NCBI GenBank assembly: GCA_937950105.1
Contig: CALFEM010000435.1
Location: forward strand, 1 to 7,014
Origin: an uncultured Alphaproteobacteria bacterium
GTDB taxonomy: Bacteria > Pseudomonadota > Alphaproteobacteria > Rhizobiales > Hyphomicrobiaceae
Direction of reading: 5' to 3'
DNA length: 7,014 nucleotides
This document shows, piece after piece, positions 1 through 5,721 of this stretch. How positions within the stretch are numbered: the first letter of the stretch is position 1; each line of letters opens with the position of its first letter. The notes beneath the pieces are model-generated. The model saw only the letters and a program-made list of their open reading frames with translations, did no database searches and was not told the origin of the DNA. The position numbers and the translations under genes were made by a program.

Positions 1-74
1 AAATGCGGCTCGAAAAGGCGCTTGCGTCCGTGCCGTGACGGTAAGTTGTAGATGAGCGGTGGACAGGCTGGGCG

Positions 75-1178
75 ATGACGCAGATTGCTGGGGATGAGGT
101 GCGCTCCGCCGATGTCACGGTGTCGCGCCAGGGCGCGCTGGCCCGCATCGAGCTCAATCGAGTCAAGGCGCTCAACGCGCTGACGACAGACATGCGCGCC
201 GAAATCGCCGCGCAGATCCCGCTGCTGGCGCGCGATCCCAACCTCTATGTCGTGGTGCTGCGCTCGGCGAGCCCGAAGGCGTTCTCGGCCGGCGGCGACG
301 TGCGCGAGCTGGTGGCCTGGAGCACAAGCGAGCCGGAGCGTGCCAAGGCCGCTTTCGCCGACGAGTACAGGCTGAACTGGATGCTCGAGTGCTTCTCCAA
401 GCCGGCGGTGTCGCTGATCGACGGCATGGTCATGGGCTCCGGGGTCGGCATCAGCCTCTACAACACGCACCGGGTCGCCGGCGCTGGCTACAAGTTCGCC
501 ACGCCGGAGACGGCGATCGGTCTGTTTCCCGACGTCGGCGTCGCGCATGCGCTGTCGCGGCTGCCGAACGAGATCGGGACGTATCTCGGGCTGACCGGCC
601 GCAGCATCGGCCGTGCAGATGCCTTCGAGCTGGGCCTCGTCACGCATTGCATCGACGCGGAGCAGTTCGCCGCGATCGAAGTGGCGCTGGCGGATGCCCG
701 CCCGGTCGATCCGCTGCTCGACGGGCTGCACCGGCAGCCGGAGGGCGCAGTTCTGGGGGCGTATGCGCGGCTGATCGGCGACTGCTTCTCGGCGGCAGCG
801 GTCGAGGACATCATCGAGCGGCTCGAAGCGGTGACGGGCGCGGGTGCCGAATTCGCCGCCGGCATCCTCGCCGATCTCGCCAAACGCTCGCCGACCTCGC
901 TCAAGATCACGCTGCGCCACCTGCGCGAGGCGCGCAACCACACGCTCCCCGACGTGCTGGCGACCGACTACCGCCTCGCCTGCCGCTGCCTCGATGGCGA
1001 CGATTTCGCCGAGGGCGTGCGCGCCGCGCTCATTGATAAGGACAACCGGCCCGTGTGGACGCCGGCCCGCGTCGAAGACGTGCGCGCCAATGCCGTCAAC
1101 GCCCACTTCGAGCCGCTCGGCCTCGGCCTCGACCTCGATCTGCCGTCGCGTGCGCAGATGCAGAAGGCGCGGGTCTGA
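75..1178 (+). CDS. Enoyl-CoA hydratase/isomerase family protein, probable 3-hydroxyisobutyryl-CoA hydrolase
   Basis: This 367-residue protein has the crotonase fold in its long, HIBCH-like form. That enzyme hydrolyses 3-hydroxyisobutyryl-CoA to free acid and CoA in cytosolic valine breakdown. Seen in the sequence: an oxyanion-hole segment SAGGD (residues 71-75), a second glycine loop GSGVG (121-125), and PETAIGLFPDVG (144-155). E145 and D153 in that last block have the same spacing as the catalytic Glu/Asp pair of HIBCH. The C-terminal block SPTSLKITLRHLRE (272-285), followed by DFAEGVRAALIDKD (310-323), is typical of the hydrolase branch and absent from simple hydratases. Length fits bacterial HIBCH (about 350-380). 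The ATG at 75 has only a weak ribosome site (acagg). Odd points: the middle glycine of the usual GGG loop is Ser122, and V156 replaces the second glycine of the usual DVGG. Another acyl-CoA thioesterase or hydratase activity cannot be excluded. No promoter or terminator is evident. Confidence 0.8.
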   Translation: MTQIAGDEVRSADVTVSRQGALARIELNRVKALNALTTDMRAEIAAQIPLLARDPNLYVVVLRSASPKAFSAGGDVRELVAWSTSEPERAKAAFADEYRLNWMLECFSKPAVSLIDGMVMGSGVGISLYNTHRVAGAGYKFATPETAIGLFPDVGVAHALSRLPNEIGTYLGLTGRSIGRADAFELGLVTHCIDAEQFAAIEVALADARPVDPLLDGLHRQPEGAVLGAYARLIGDCFSAAAVEDIIERLEAVTGAGAEFAAGILADLAKRSPTSLKITLRHLREARNHTLPDVLATDYRLACRCLDGDDFAEGVRAALIDKDNRPVWTPARVEDVRANAVNAHFEPLGLGLDLDLPSRAQMQKARV

Positions 1179-1258
1179 GGAGGCAACCAGGGCCGCCGGC
1201 GCGCCGCTGATGTGCCCGGGGCCGACGCGGCGGCGCCATATCCGTCCGCGCACCTGCA

Positions 1259-1277
1259 CATTAACCAGAGCTTACGC
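1259..1277 (+). promoter_or_regulatory. Possible CtrA-like site upstream of ldtR
   Basis: TTAA (1261-1264), seven bases, then TTAC (1272-1275). This matches seven of eight bases of the TTAA-N7-TTAA pattern recognised by the alphaproteobacterial cell-cycle regulator CtrA. It lies about 160 bases before the ldtR start. One near-match in a leader is weak evidence, and the assignment is inference only. Confidence 0.25.
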
Positions 1278-1287
1278 GTCACCCCCC

Positions 1288-1323
1288 GTTACTATTCTTT
1301 TACTATACCTATTTAGGTAACCT
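1288..1323 (+). promoter_or_regulatory. AT-rich candidate operator/promoter of ldtR
   Basis: An AT-rich island in otherwise GC-rich DNA. It holds two direct copies of TTACTAT (1289-1295 and 1300-1306), 11 bases apart, about one helical turn. Next comes a perfect dyad TACCTA-TT-TAGGTA (1306-1319), which overlaps a second dyad AGGT-A-ACCT (1315-1323). Outer GTTAC (1288-1292) and GTAAC (1317-1321) are also complementary. MarR-family proteins bind such short dyads as dimers and often autoregulate. LdtR of Liberibacter is known to act on its own promoter and that of ldtP. This region lies 114-149 bases before the preferred ldtR start. No clean -35/-10 pair is visible, so the promoter itself is unplaced, and the identity of the binding protein is inferred from position. 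Confidence 0.4.
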
Positions 1324-1436
1324 TTAGTTGTCTCAGATACCTTCGAGATCAACCCGAAAGAAGATCCGGGCTTACGGCCAGCAGGCCGGGCACCGGGCGC
1401 ATGAGGGTCGTCAAACAGGTAACGAGGCAACACGTT

Positions 1437-1946
1437 ATGAGCGTAGCTTTCGATGTTTCGCGCCACAGGGCGCAAGCGCAGGACACCAGCGTCCGCACCG
1501 AGTATCTGCAGGCCCTTCGCTTGATCGAGCGCCTGCACCGTCTGCTTCTCGATGTCATCAAGGACGAGTTCGACCGCCTCGGCGGCTCGGAACTCAACAG
1601 CGTGCAGGCCCTGCTGCTGTACAATATCGGCGCCAGCGAGCTGACGGCGGGCGAGCTGAAGACGCGCGGCTACTATCTCGGGTCCAACGTCTCCTACAAT
1701 CTCAAGAAGCTCGTCGACATGGGCTACATCCACTACAAGCGCTCGGAAACCGACAAGCGCAGCGTGCGGGTGAGCCTGACAGACAAGGGCCTCGACGCCT
1801 GCGACGTCGTGCAGAACCTGTATCAGCGCCAGCTCGGGTCCCTGCAGGCGGTCGGCGAAGTCGGTGTCGACGATCTCGACCGGCTCAACAAGTCGCTGGT
1901 GCGGCTGGAGCGCTTCTGGTCGGATCAGATCCGCTATCGGCTCTGA
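1437..1946 (+). CDS. ldtR: MarR-family winged-helix regulator, LdtR type
   Basis: A 169-residue cytosolic DNA-binding protein. LdtR of Liberibacter and Sinorhizobium controls the L,D-transpeptidase gene ldtP and osmotic-stress tolerance. Seen here: an N-terminal dimerisation helix (about 21-46, rich in Leu/Arg), the winged helix-turn-helix with LNSVQALLLYNIG (53-65), LTAGELKTRG (69-78) and the recognition helix segment YYLGSNVSYNLKKLV (79-93), then the wing RSETDKRSVRVSLTDKG (102-118), and a C-terminal dimerisation helix (about 144-166). An in-frame ATG at 1401 would add 12 residues but has no ribosome site. The ATG at 1437 is preferred because GAGG (1424-1427) sits nine bases before it, and its length fits the family. 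The next gene is an L,D-transpeptidase, the expected target. A terminator follows directly, so ldtR is probably monocistronic. Family assignment is firm; the LdtR subgroup rests on remembered family sequence plus the neighbour. Confidence 0.85.
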   Translation: MSVAFDVSRHRAQAQDTSVRTEYLQALRLIERLHRLLLDVIKDEFDRLGGSELNSVQALLLYNIGASELTAGELKTRGYYLGSNVSYNLKKLVDMGYIHYKRSETDKRSVRVSLTDKGLDACDVVQNLYQRQLGSLQAVGEVGVDDLDRLNKSLVRLERFWSDQIRYRL

Positions 1947-1974
1947 CATCACTGCAGAGTTTCGACTTTTCCTG

Positions 1975-2013
1975 AAGGCGCTGCCGGTCTTTGCCGGCGG
2001 CGCCTTTCCTGTT
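1975..2013 (+). terminator. Hairpin terminator after ldtR
   Basis: A 13-bp stem (1975-1987 with 1994-2006, one G-U pair) closes a six-base loop (1988-1993). It is followed by a short, interrupted T-rich stretch, TTTCCTGTTTG. It starts 28 bases after the ldtR stop. The strong GC stem and poor T run are usual for GC-rich alphaproteobacteria. It implies that the transpeptidase gene has its own promoter. Confidence 0.7.
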
Positions 2014-2390
2014 TGTGGCGTCCGCGCACCAGCCGCGCGTGCGGTGGCCGGTTGCGAGCCGTTTTGGCCTTTGCAAATCGGACTGTTTGCTCCAGTTTTC
2101 ACGCCGTTCAGGCGCGTCGGGACTGGCCGCCGTGGCGTACTGACGGAGGCGTCTGCCGCGCTGCGGCGTCAGGAAGCCGGTCGACGGGCGGCAGGGTGCT
2201 TTGCGCCATGGTCAACAGTCGGTAGCGCCCTGTCCGGCCAGGGACGTGTTGCAGCAGCGCACGGACATTGCGATTGTGTTAACCGTCGCCAGCCGATGCT
2301 GCGAAACGAACGAAGTGGCGGCCCATGCGGGGCCTCGGGCCGGCGGGCGCGACACGAGCATCAGGCGCGGCGCACGGACACGATTCTAGC
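2014..2390 (+). other. Non-coding leader between ldtR and the L,D-transpeptidase gene
   Basis: No convincing gene is seen here. Short open frames exist in several frames, but none has a ribosome site or recognisable protein. The stretch should hold the transpeptidase promoter, since a terminator precedes it. No clear -35/-10 pair can be placed. A small dyad CCCTG-N6-CAGGG lies at 2228-2243 and a TTAACC element at 2279-2284. I do not find the TACCTA/TAGGTA dyad of the ldtR leader repeated here. Confidence 0.5.
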
Positions 2391-2399
2391 GGAGGGGAC

Positions 2400-3707
2400 A
2401 TGCTGACGAGCACCACTGCGGCGATGCGCGCGATCGCGCGGCATCCGCGAGCCATCGTTTCGGGCCTCGCGGGCGCGCTGCTCACGATCGCCACCGTGAC
2501 GCCCGCAGCGGCCTACGAAGGCAACTCCTGGTTGAACTTCGGGCCTGACGGCAGCCGATCGAGGAGTTCCTACAACTCCTACGACCGCGAGTTCATCCGC
2601 GAGTGGGAGAAGAACCCGCCGCGCGGTTTCGCGACGCTTGCCGCCGCCAACATCGAGGCCACCCGGCAGGCGGTGAAGCGCTACGAGGAAATCGTCAAGG
2701 CCGGCGGCTGGAAGTCGCTCGGCTCCAGCGAGCTGCAGCCCGCATCGAGCGGTCCGGCGGTCGCAGAGCTGCGCGAGCGCCTGCGCATTTCCGGCGATCT
2801 GAAAGACGGCAGCTACAACCCTGATTTCTACGACGACAGTCTGGAGACGGCGGTGAAGCGCTTCCAGGCGTCGAACGGCCTGACGCCGACCGGCATCACC
2901 GACAAGCGCACGCTCGCCGCCCTCAACGTGCCGGCGCAGAGCCGCCTCAAGCAGCTCAAGCAGGGGCTCGACCGGCTGCGCCAGTTCGCCGGCAGCACCG
3001 GCAAGGGCAAGTACGTGGTGGTCAACATCCCGGCGGCGCAGGTCGAGGCGGTCGAGAACGGTCGCGTCGTGTCGCGTCATACCGGCGTGGTCGGCAAGCC
3101 GGACCGCAAGACGCCGCTGCTCAAGTCGTCGATCCACGAGCTGAACTTCAATCCGGTCTGGCGCCTGCCGCCAACCGTCGTCACCCAGGACCTGATCCCC
3201 AAGGGCCGCCAGATGCAGGCGGCCGGCAAGAACGTGCTGACCAAGTTCGGCATCGATGCCCACGACGGCACCGGCAAGAAGCTCGATCCGGAAAAGATCA
3301 AGTGGGCGGGCTCGATGCCGATGTCGCTCAGCTACAGCCAGCAGCCGGGCAAGGACAACCCGCTCGGCTTCCTCAAGATCAACTTCCACAACGAGCACTC
3401 GGTCTACATGCACGACACGCCGTCGGACACGCTGTTCGGCAAAAACTTCCGCGCCGCGAGTTCGGGGTGCATCCGCGTGCAGGGCATCGAGAAGCTGGCC
3501 GCCTGGCTGCTCGAGGACCAGGGCGTCAGCGAGGAGCAGATCCGCGCGCTGAAGGAAACGCGGGAGCGCAAGGACGTGCGCCTGAAAAAGCCGGTGCCGC
3601 TCTATTTCGTCTACGTCACCGCCTGGGCGACCGAGGACGGCGTCATCCAGTTCCGCCGCGACCTGTACCAGAAGGACGGCGTCGGAGCGACCGCCAGCGC
3701 CTACTGA
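2400..3707 (+). CDS. ldtP: Secreted L,D-transpeptidase (YkuD domain) with peptidoglycan-binding domain, LdtP-like
   Basis: A 435-residue periplasmic enzyme that would remake peptidoglycan cross-links (3-3 type) or attach proteins to the wall. Seen: a signal peptide with basic residues (R10-R17), a hydrophobic core (about 18-33) and a cleavage motif PAAA before Y39; a peptidoglycan_binding_1 domain (about 116-178, ending RFQASNGLTPTGITDKRTL); and a YkuD catalytic domain starting at KYVVVNIP (204-211). The catalytic His338 lies in YMHDTP and Cys357 in SSGCIRV, 19 residues apart. The motif is the YcbB-like SSGC-R form, not the SHGC form of small L,D-transpeptidases. The domain carries a long insertion (about 250-325), as in YcbB relatives. 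The frame is open upstream to an ATG at 2325, but the ATG at 2400 has GGAGGGG (2391-2397) just before it and starts a normal signal peptide. Neighbour ldtR is its likely regulator. Enzyme class is firm; the ldtP name is by context. Confidence 0.9.
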   Translation: MLTSTTAAMRAIARHPRAIVSGLAGALLTIATVTPAAAYEGNSWLNFGPDGSRSRSSYNSYDREFIREWEKNPPRGFATLAAANIEATRQAVKRYEEIVKAGGWKSLGSSELQPASSGPAVAELRERLRISGDLKDGSYNPDFYDDSLETAVKRFQASNGLTPTGITDKRTLAALNVPAQSRLKQLKQGLDRLRQFAGSTGKGKYVVVNIPAAQVEAVENGRVVSRHTGVVGKPDRKTPLLKSSIHELNFNPVWRLPPTVVTQDLIPKGRQMQAAGKNVLTKFGIDAHDGTGKKLDPEKIKWAGSMPMSLSYSQQPGKDNPLGFLKINFHNEHSVYMHDTPSDTLFGKNFRAASSGCIRVQGIEKLAAWLLEDQGVSEEQIRALKETRERKDVRLKKPVPLYFVYVTAWATEDGVIQFRRDLYQKDGVGATASAY

Positions 3708-3716
3708 GCGCTGGTG
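3692..3716 (+). terminator. Stem-loop over the transpeptidase stop codon
   Basis: CCAGCGC (3694-3700) pairs perfectly with GCGCTGG (3708-3714). Two further outer pairs, one of them G-U, extend the stem to 3692 and 3716. The loop CTACTGA contains the stop codon. No T run follows, so this could be a weak terminator or an mRNA-stabilising hairpin. Confidence 0.35.
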
Positions 3717-3754
3717 ACCGGCCGCGCGCCTCGCATGTTCGTCAATCGTCTCGC

Positions 3755-3939
3755 GTGAATCGGCAGCGCTAAACCCCGCGCTCCGATCGGCGGAGCCCTT
3801 TGCGAGGCCGTGAATCGGCAGCGCCGGACCCCGCGCTCCGATCGGCGGAGCCCTTTGCGAGGCCGTGAATCGGCAGCGCCGGACCCCGCGCTCCGATCGG
3901 CGGAGCCCTTTGCGAGGCCGTGAATCGGCAGCGCTAAAC
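3755..3939. repeat. 55-bp tandem repeat, three units plus a 20-base partial unit
   Basis: Units at 3755-3809, 3810-3864 and 3865-3919, then the first 20 bases of a fourth at 3920-3939. Units 2 and 3 are identical. Unit 1 differs only where it reads GCTAAAC instead of GCCGGAC (about 3769-3775). The partial fourth unit carries the same TAAAC variant, so the outer copies match each other and the inner copies match each other. Every full unit contains a 6-bp hairpin GCTCCG-ATCGG-CGGAGC (3780-3796, 3835-3851, 3890-3906), with an inner palindrome CCGATCGG, followed by CCTTTGCG. The 55-base period is not a multiple of three, so the array shifts frame each unit and is not coding. Function is unknown: it may be an interspersed repeat amplified in place, or a set of hairpins separating transpeptidase and hemA transcription. 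Confidence 0.9.
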
Positions 3940-4223
3940 AAGCCGGTCATTTCGCCTCACCTCGGCCATGTGCGAAGCTTGACTTTGGTCAACATACGCC
4001 GCGCCCTGTCGTGCGATCTGCAGAAGCGTCGCACCCGCTTGGCATAGCCCGCGCGGTGTGCGACGAAAGCGCCGGCAGATGCCCGGTGCGTGCGGCGGGG
4101 CGAGGGAGCGTGGATGCCACGCAATCGCGACATTCCGCTGCAAGTCTCGGACGTAAGAAGGCGTTGCATCGGGGCGTCGGCTCGTGATGCTATGGCGCAT
4201 CGGTCAGGGAGTGAAATGCTTTG
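3940..4223 (+). other. hemA upstream control region and leader
   Basis: No gene is seen here. Besides the FNR/FixK dyad it holds GTGCGA at 3970-3975, 4011-4016 and 4058-4063 and its complement TCGCAC at 4029-4034. The copies at 4011-4016 and 4029-4034 form an inverted repeat with a 12-base spacer. A perfect 15-bp dyad GCGTGG-ATG-CCACGC lies at 4108-4122. A weak second promoter is possible from TTGCAT (4164-4169) and TGCTAT (4188-4193), with an 18-base spacer, about 30 bases before the start codon. No riboswitch was recognised. Confidence 0.45.
3979..3992 (+). promoter_or_regulatory. FNR/FixK-type operator upstream of hemA
   Basis: A perfect dyad TTGAC-TTTG-GTCAA, matching the TTGA-N6-TCAA core bound by the FNR/FixK/FnrL family. 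In Rhodobacter and Bradyrhizobium, hemA is known to be under FnrL or FixK-type control. The site ends 231 bases before the hemA ATG. If it acts as a class II activator site centred near -41.5, transcription would start near 4027 with a leader of about 200 bases. No good -10 is obvious at the implied position. The site itself is directly visible; the regulator and the sign of regulation are inferred. Confidence 0.65.
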
Positions 4224-5456
4224 ATGGACTACGCCAAATTGCTGCGCGGCGCGATCGACACCGTCCGTGCCGAAGGCCGTTACCGCGTGTTCGCTGACCT
4301 GAAGCGCAAGCGCGGCGAGTTCCCGTCGGCCCAGCAGTTCACCCAGGGTGCCGCCCGCCCGATCACGGTCTGGTGCTCGAACGATTATCTCGGCATGGGC
4401 CAGCACCCGTCCGTTCTTGCCGCCATGCACGAGGCGATCGACACGGTCGGCGCCGGCTCCGGCGGTACCCGCAATATTTCCGGCACGACGCGCTATCACA
4501 ACGAGCTCGAGGCCGAGATCGCCGACCTGCACGGCAAGGAATCGGCACTGCTGTTCACGTCGGCCTACGTCGCCAACGACGCCACGCTGTCGACGCTGCA
4601 GAAGCTGATCCCGGGGCTCGTCATCTTCTCGGACGAGAAGAACCACGCCTCGATGATCGAGGGCATCCGCCGCGGCGGCACCAAGCGCGAGATCTGGCGC
4701 CACAACGACGTCGCCGACCTCGAGGCGCGCTTGCGGAAGTACGGCCCCGAGACTCCGAAGCTGATCGCCTTCGAGAGCGTCTACTCGATGGACGGCCACA
4801 TCTCGCCGATCGGCGCCATCTGCGATCTCGCGAAGAAGTACAACGCGCTGACGTACCTCGACGAGGTGCACGCGGTCGGCATGTACGGCGCGCACGGCGG
4901 CGGCATTGCCGAGCGCGATGGCGTCATGGATCGCGTCGACATCATCAACGGCACATTGGCCAAGGGCTTCGGCGTCATGGGCGGTTACATCGCCGCCAGC
5001 CGCGACACCTGCGATGCCATCCGCTCGTTCGCCCCGGGCTTCATCTTCACCACCTCGCTGGCGCCCGCCGTCGCTGCCGGTGCGCTCGCTTCGATCCGCT
5101 ACCTCAAGGGCAGCCAGATCGAGCGCGCCCGCCATCAGGAGCGCGCCCGCACGCTGAAGCGCCGCCTGGCCGAAGCCCGCATCCCCGTCGTCGAGGGGCC
5201 GAGCCACATCGTGCCGGTGATCGTCGGCGACCCGGTGCACTGCAAGGCCGTCACCGACACGCTGCTCGACCGCTACGGCATCTACGTGCAGCCGATCAAC
5301 TATCCGACGGTGCCGAAGGGCACGGAGCGCATCCGCCTGACGCCGTCGCCGCAGCACACCGACGCGCAGATGGATCATCTGGTCGCCTCGCTGTCGGAGC
5401 TGTGGGAGCGTTGCCCGGTGGCGCACGGCAAGTACGTCAAGCTGGCCGCCGAATAA
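4224..5456 (+). CDS. hemA: 5-aminolevulinate synthase (HemA)
   Basis: A 410-residue PLP enzyme that condenses glycine and succinyl-CoA to 5-aminolevulinate, the first step of haem, chlorophyll and cobalamin synthesis by the C4 (Shemin) route of alphaproteobacteria. Seen: the N-terminal MDYAKLL and [10 protein letters not shown] segments typical of the family, CSNDYLGMG (51-59), [12 protein letters not shown] (81-92), His141 in [10 protein letters not shown], Asp213 and His216 in [12 protein letters not shown], and the PLP-binding Lys247 in GTLAKGFG. These fall one residue before the matching Rhodobacter capsulatus positions (His142, Asp214, His217, Lys248), which separates it from the related AONS and KBL enzymes. 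The ATG at 4224 gives the usual N-terminus. A TTG at 4221 would add one residue and is closer to the AGGGAG at 4206-4211 (9 against 12 bases), so the exact start is slightly open. It appears monocistronic, with its own long leader and a terminator. Confidence 0.97.
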   Translation: MDYAKLLRGAIDTVRAEGRYRVFADLKRKRGEFPSAQQFTQGAARPITVWCSNDYLGMGQHPSVLAAMHEAIDTVGAGSGGTRNISGTTRYHNELEAEIADLHGKESALLFTSAYVANDATLSTLQKLIPGLVIFSDEKNHASMIEGIRRGGTKREIWRHNDVADLEARLRKYGPETPKLIAFESVYSMDGHISPIGAICDLAKKYNALTYLDEVHAVGMYGAHGGGIAERDGVMDRVDIINGTLAKGFGVMGGYIAASRDTCDAIRSFAPGFIFTTSLAPAVAAGALASIRYLKGSQIERARHQERARTLKRRLAEARIPVVEGPSHIVPVIVGDPVHCKAVTDTLLDRYGIYVQPINYPTVPKGTERIRLTPSPQHTDAQMDHLVASLSELWERCPVAHGKYVKLAAE

Positions 5457-5501
5457 GCGGGGCGGCGCCCTCGGGTGCCGGCGACCTGCCGAGACAATAT
5501 C

Positions 5502-5539
5502 GAGCGCCGTTGCCGGTCCGGCAGCGGCGCTTTCGTTTG
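5502..5539 (+). terminator. Hairpin terminator after hemA
   Basis: A 13-bp stem (5503-5515 with 5519-5531, one G-U pair) has a three-base GTC loop and is followed by TTTCGTTTG. It starts 46 bases after the hemA stop and resembles the ldtR terminator in stem length and tail. Confidence 0.75.
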
Positions 5540-5680
5540 CTGGTCGCCGGCTCAGGGCCGGGCGGGTTTTGACGCGCCGCTGCTGCGTGGCCGCAAAGCT
5601 GCGCCAGCCAGGGGATACGCCGCCGCAATCGGGTCCGCGAATTGCCTCGCTCGAACGGCATTGATAGCGTGCCCGCGGGA

Positions 5681-5695
5681 ACGCGGTAGCCGCGT
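5681..5695. promoter_or_regulatory. Perfect 15-bp dyad in the leader of the C92-like gene
   Basis: ACGCGG-TAG-CCGCGT is a perfect six-base dyad with a three-base centre, 12 bases before the ribosome site GGGGAG (5708-5713). It could be an operator or a small mRNA hairpin. It has the same geometry as the dyad at 4108-4122 but a different sequence. No promoter hexamers are clear. Confidence 0.3.
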
Positions 5696-5721
5696 GAATG
5701 CAGTGACGGGGAGTGCCAGTC

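Noticed and set aside
3..38. Short frame ending at TGA 36-38 that could be the tail of an upstream gene
   Set aside because: Only 11 codons are visible and all three forward frames close before base 56, so no frame can be chosen.
1190..1245. Terminator after the HIBCH-like gene
   Set aside because: GC-rich arms can pair only imperfectly and no T run follows.
1864..2406. 180-codon + strand frame covering the ldtR end and the ldtP leader
   Set aside because: It overlaps the ldtR coding region and its terminator in another frame, and has no recognisable product or start signal.
3755..3939. CRISPR array
   Set aside because: The 55-bp units are directly adjacent with no unique spacers, and no cas genes are present.
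2361..3950. Minus-strand open frame of 529 codons across ldtP and the repeat array
   Set aside because: It is antisense to the transpeptidase. Its N-terminal repeats come from the non-coding 55-bp array read in shifting frames.
3865..4047. 60-codon + strand frame starting in the repeat array
   Set aside because: It starts on a GTG inside a repeat unit, has no ribosome site, and overlaps the FNR/FixK box and the hemA leader.
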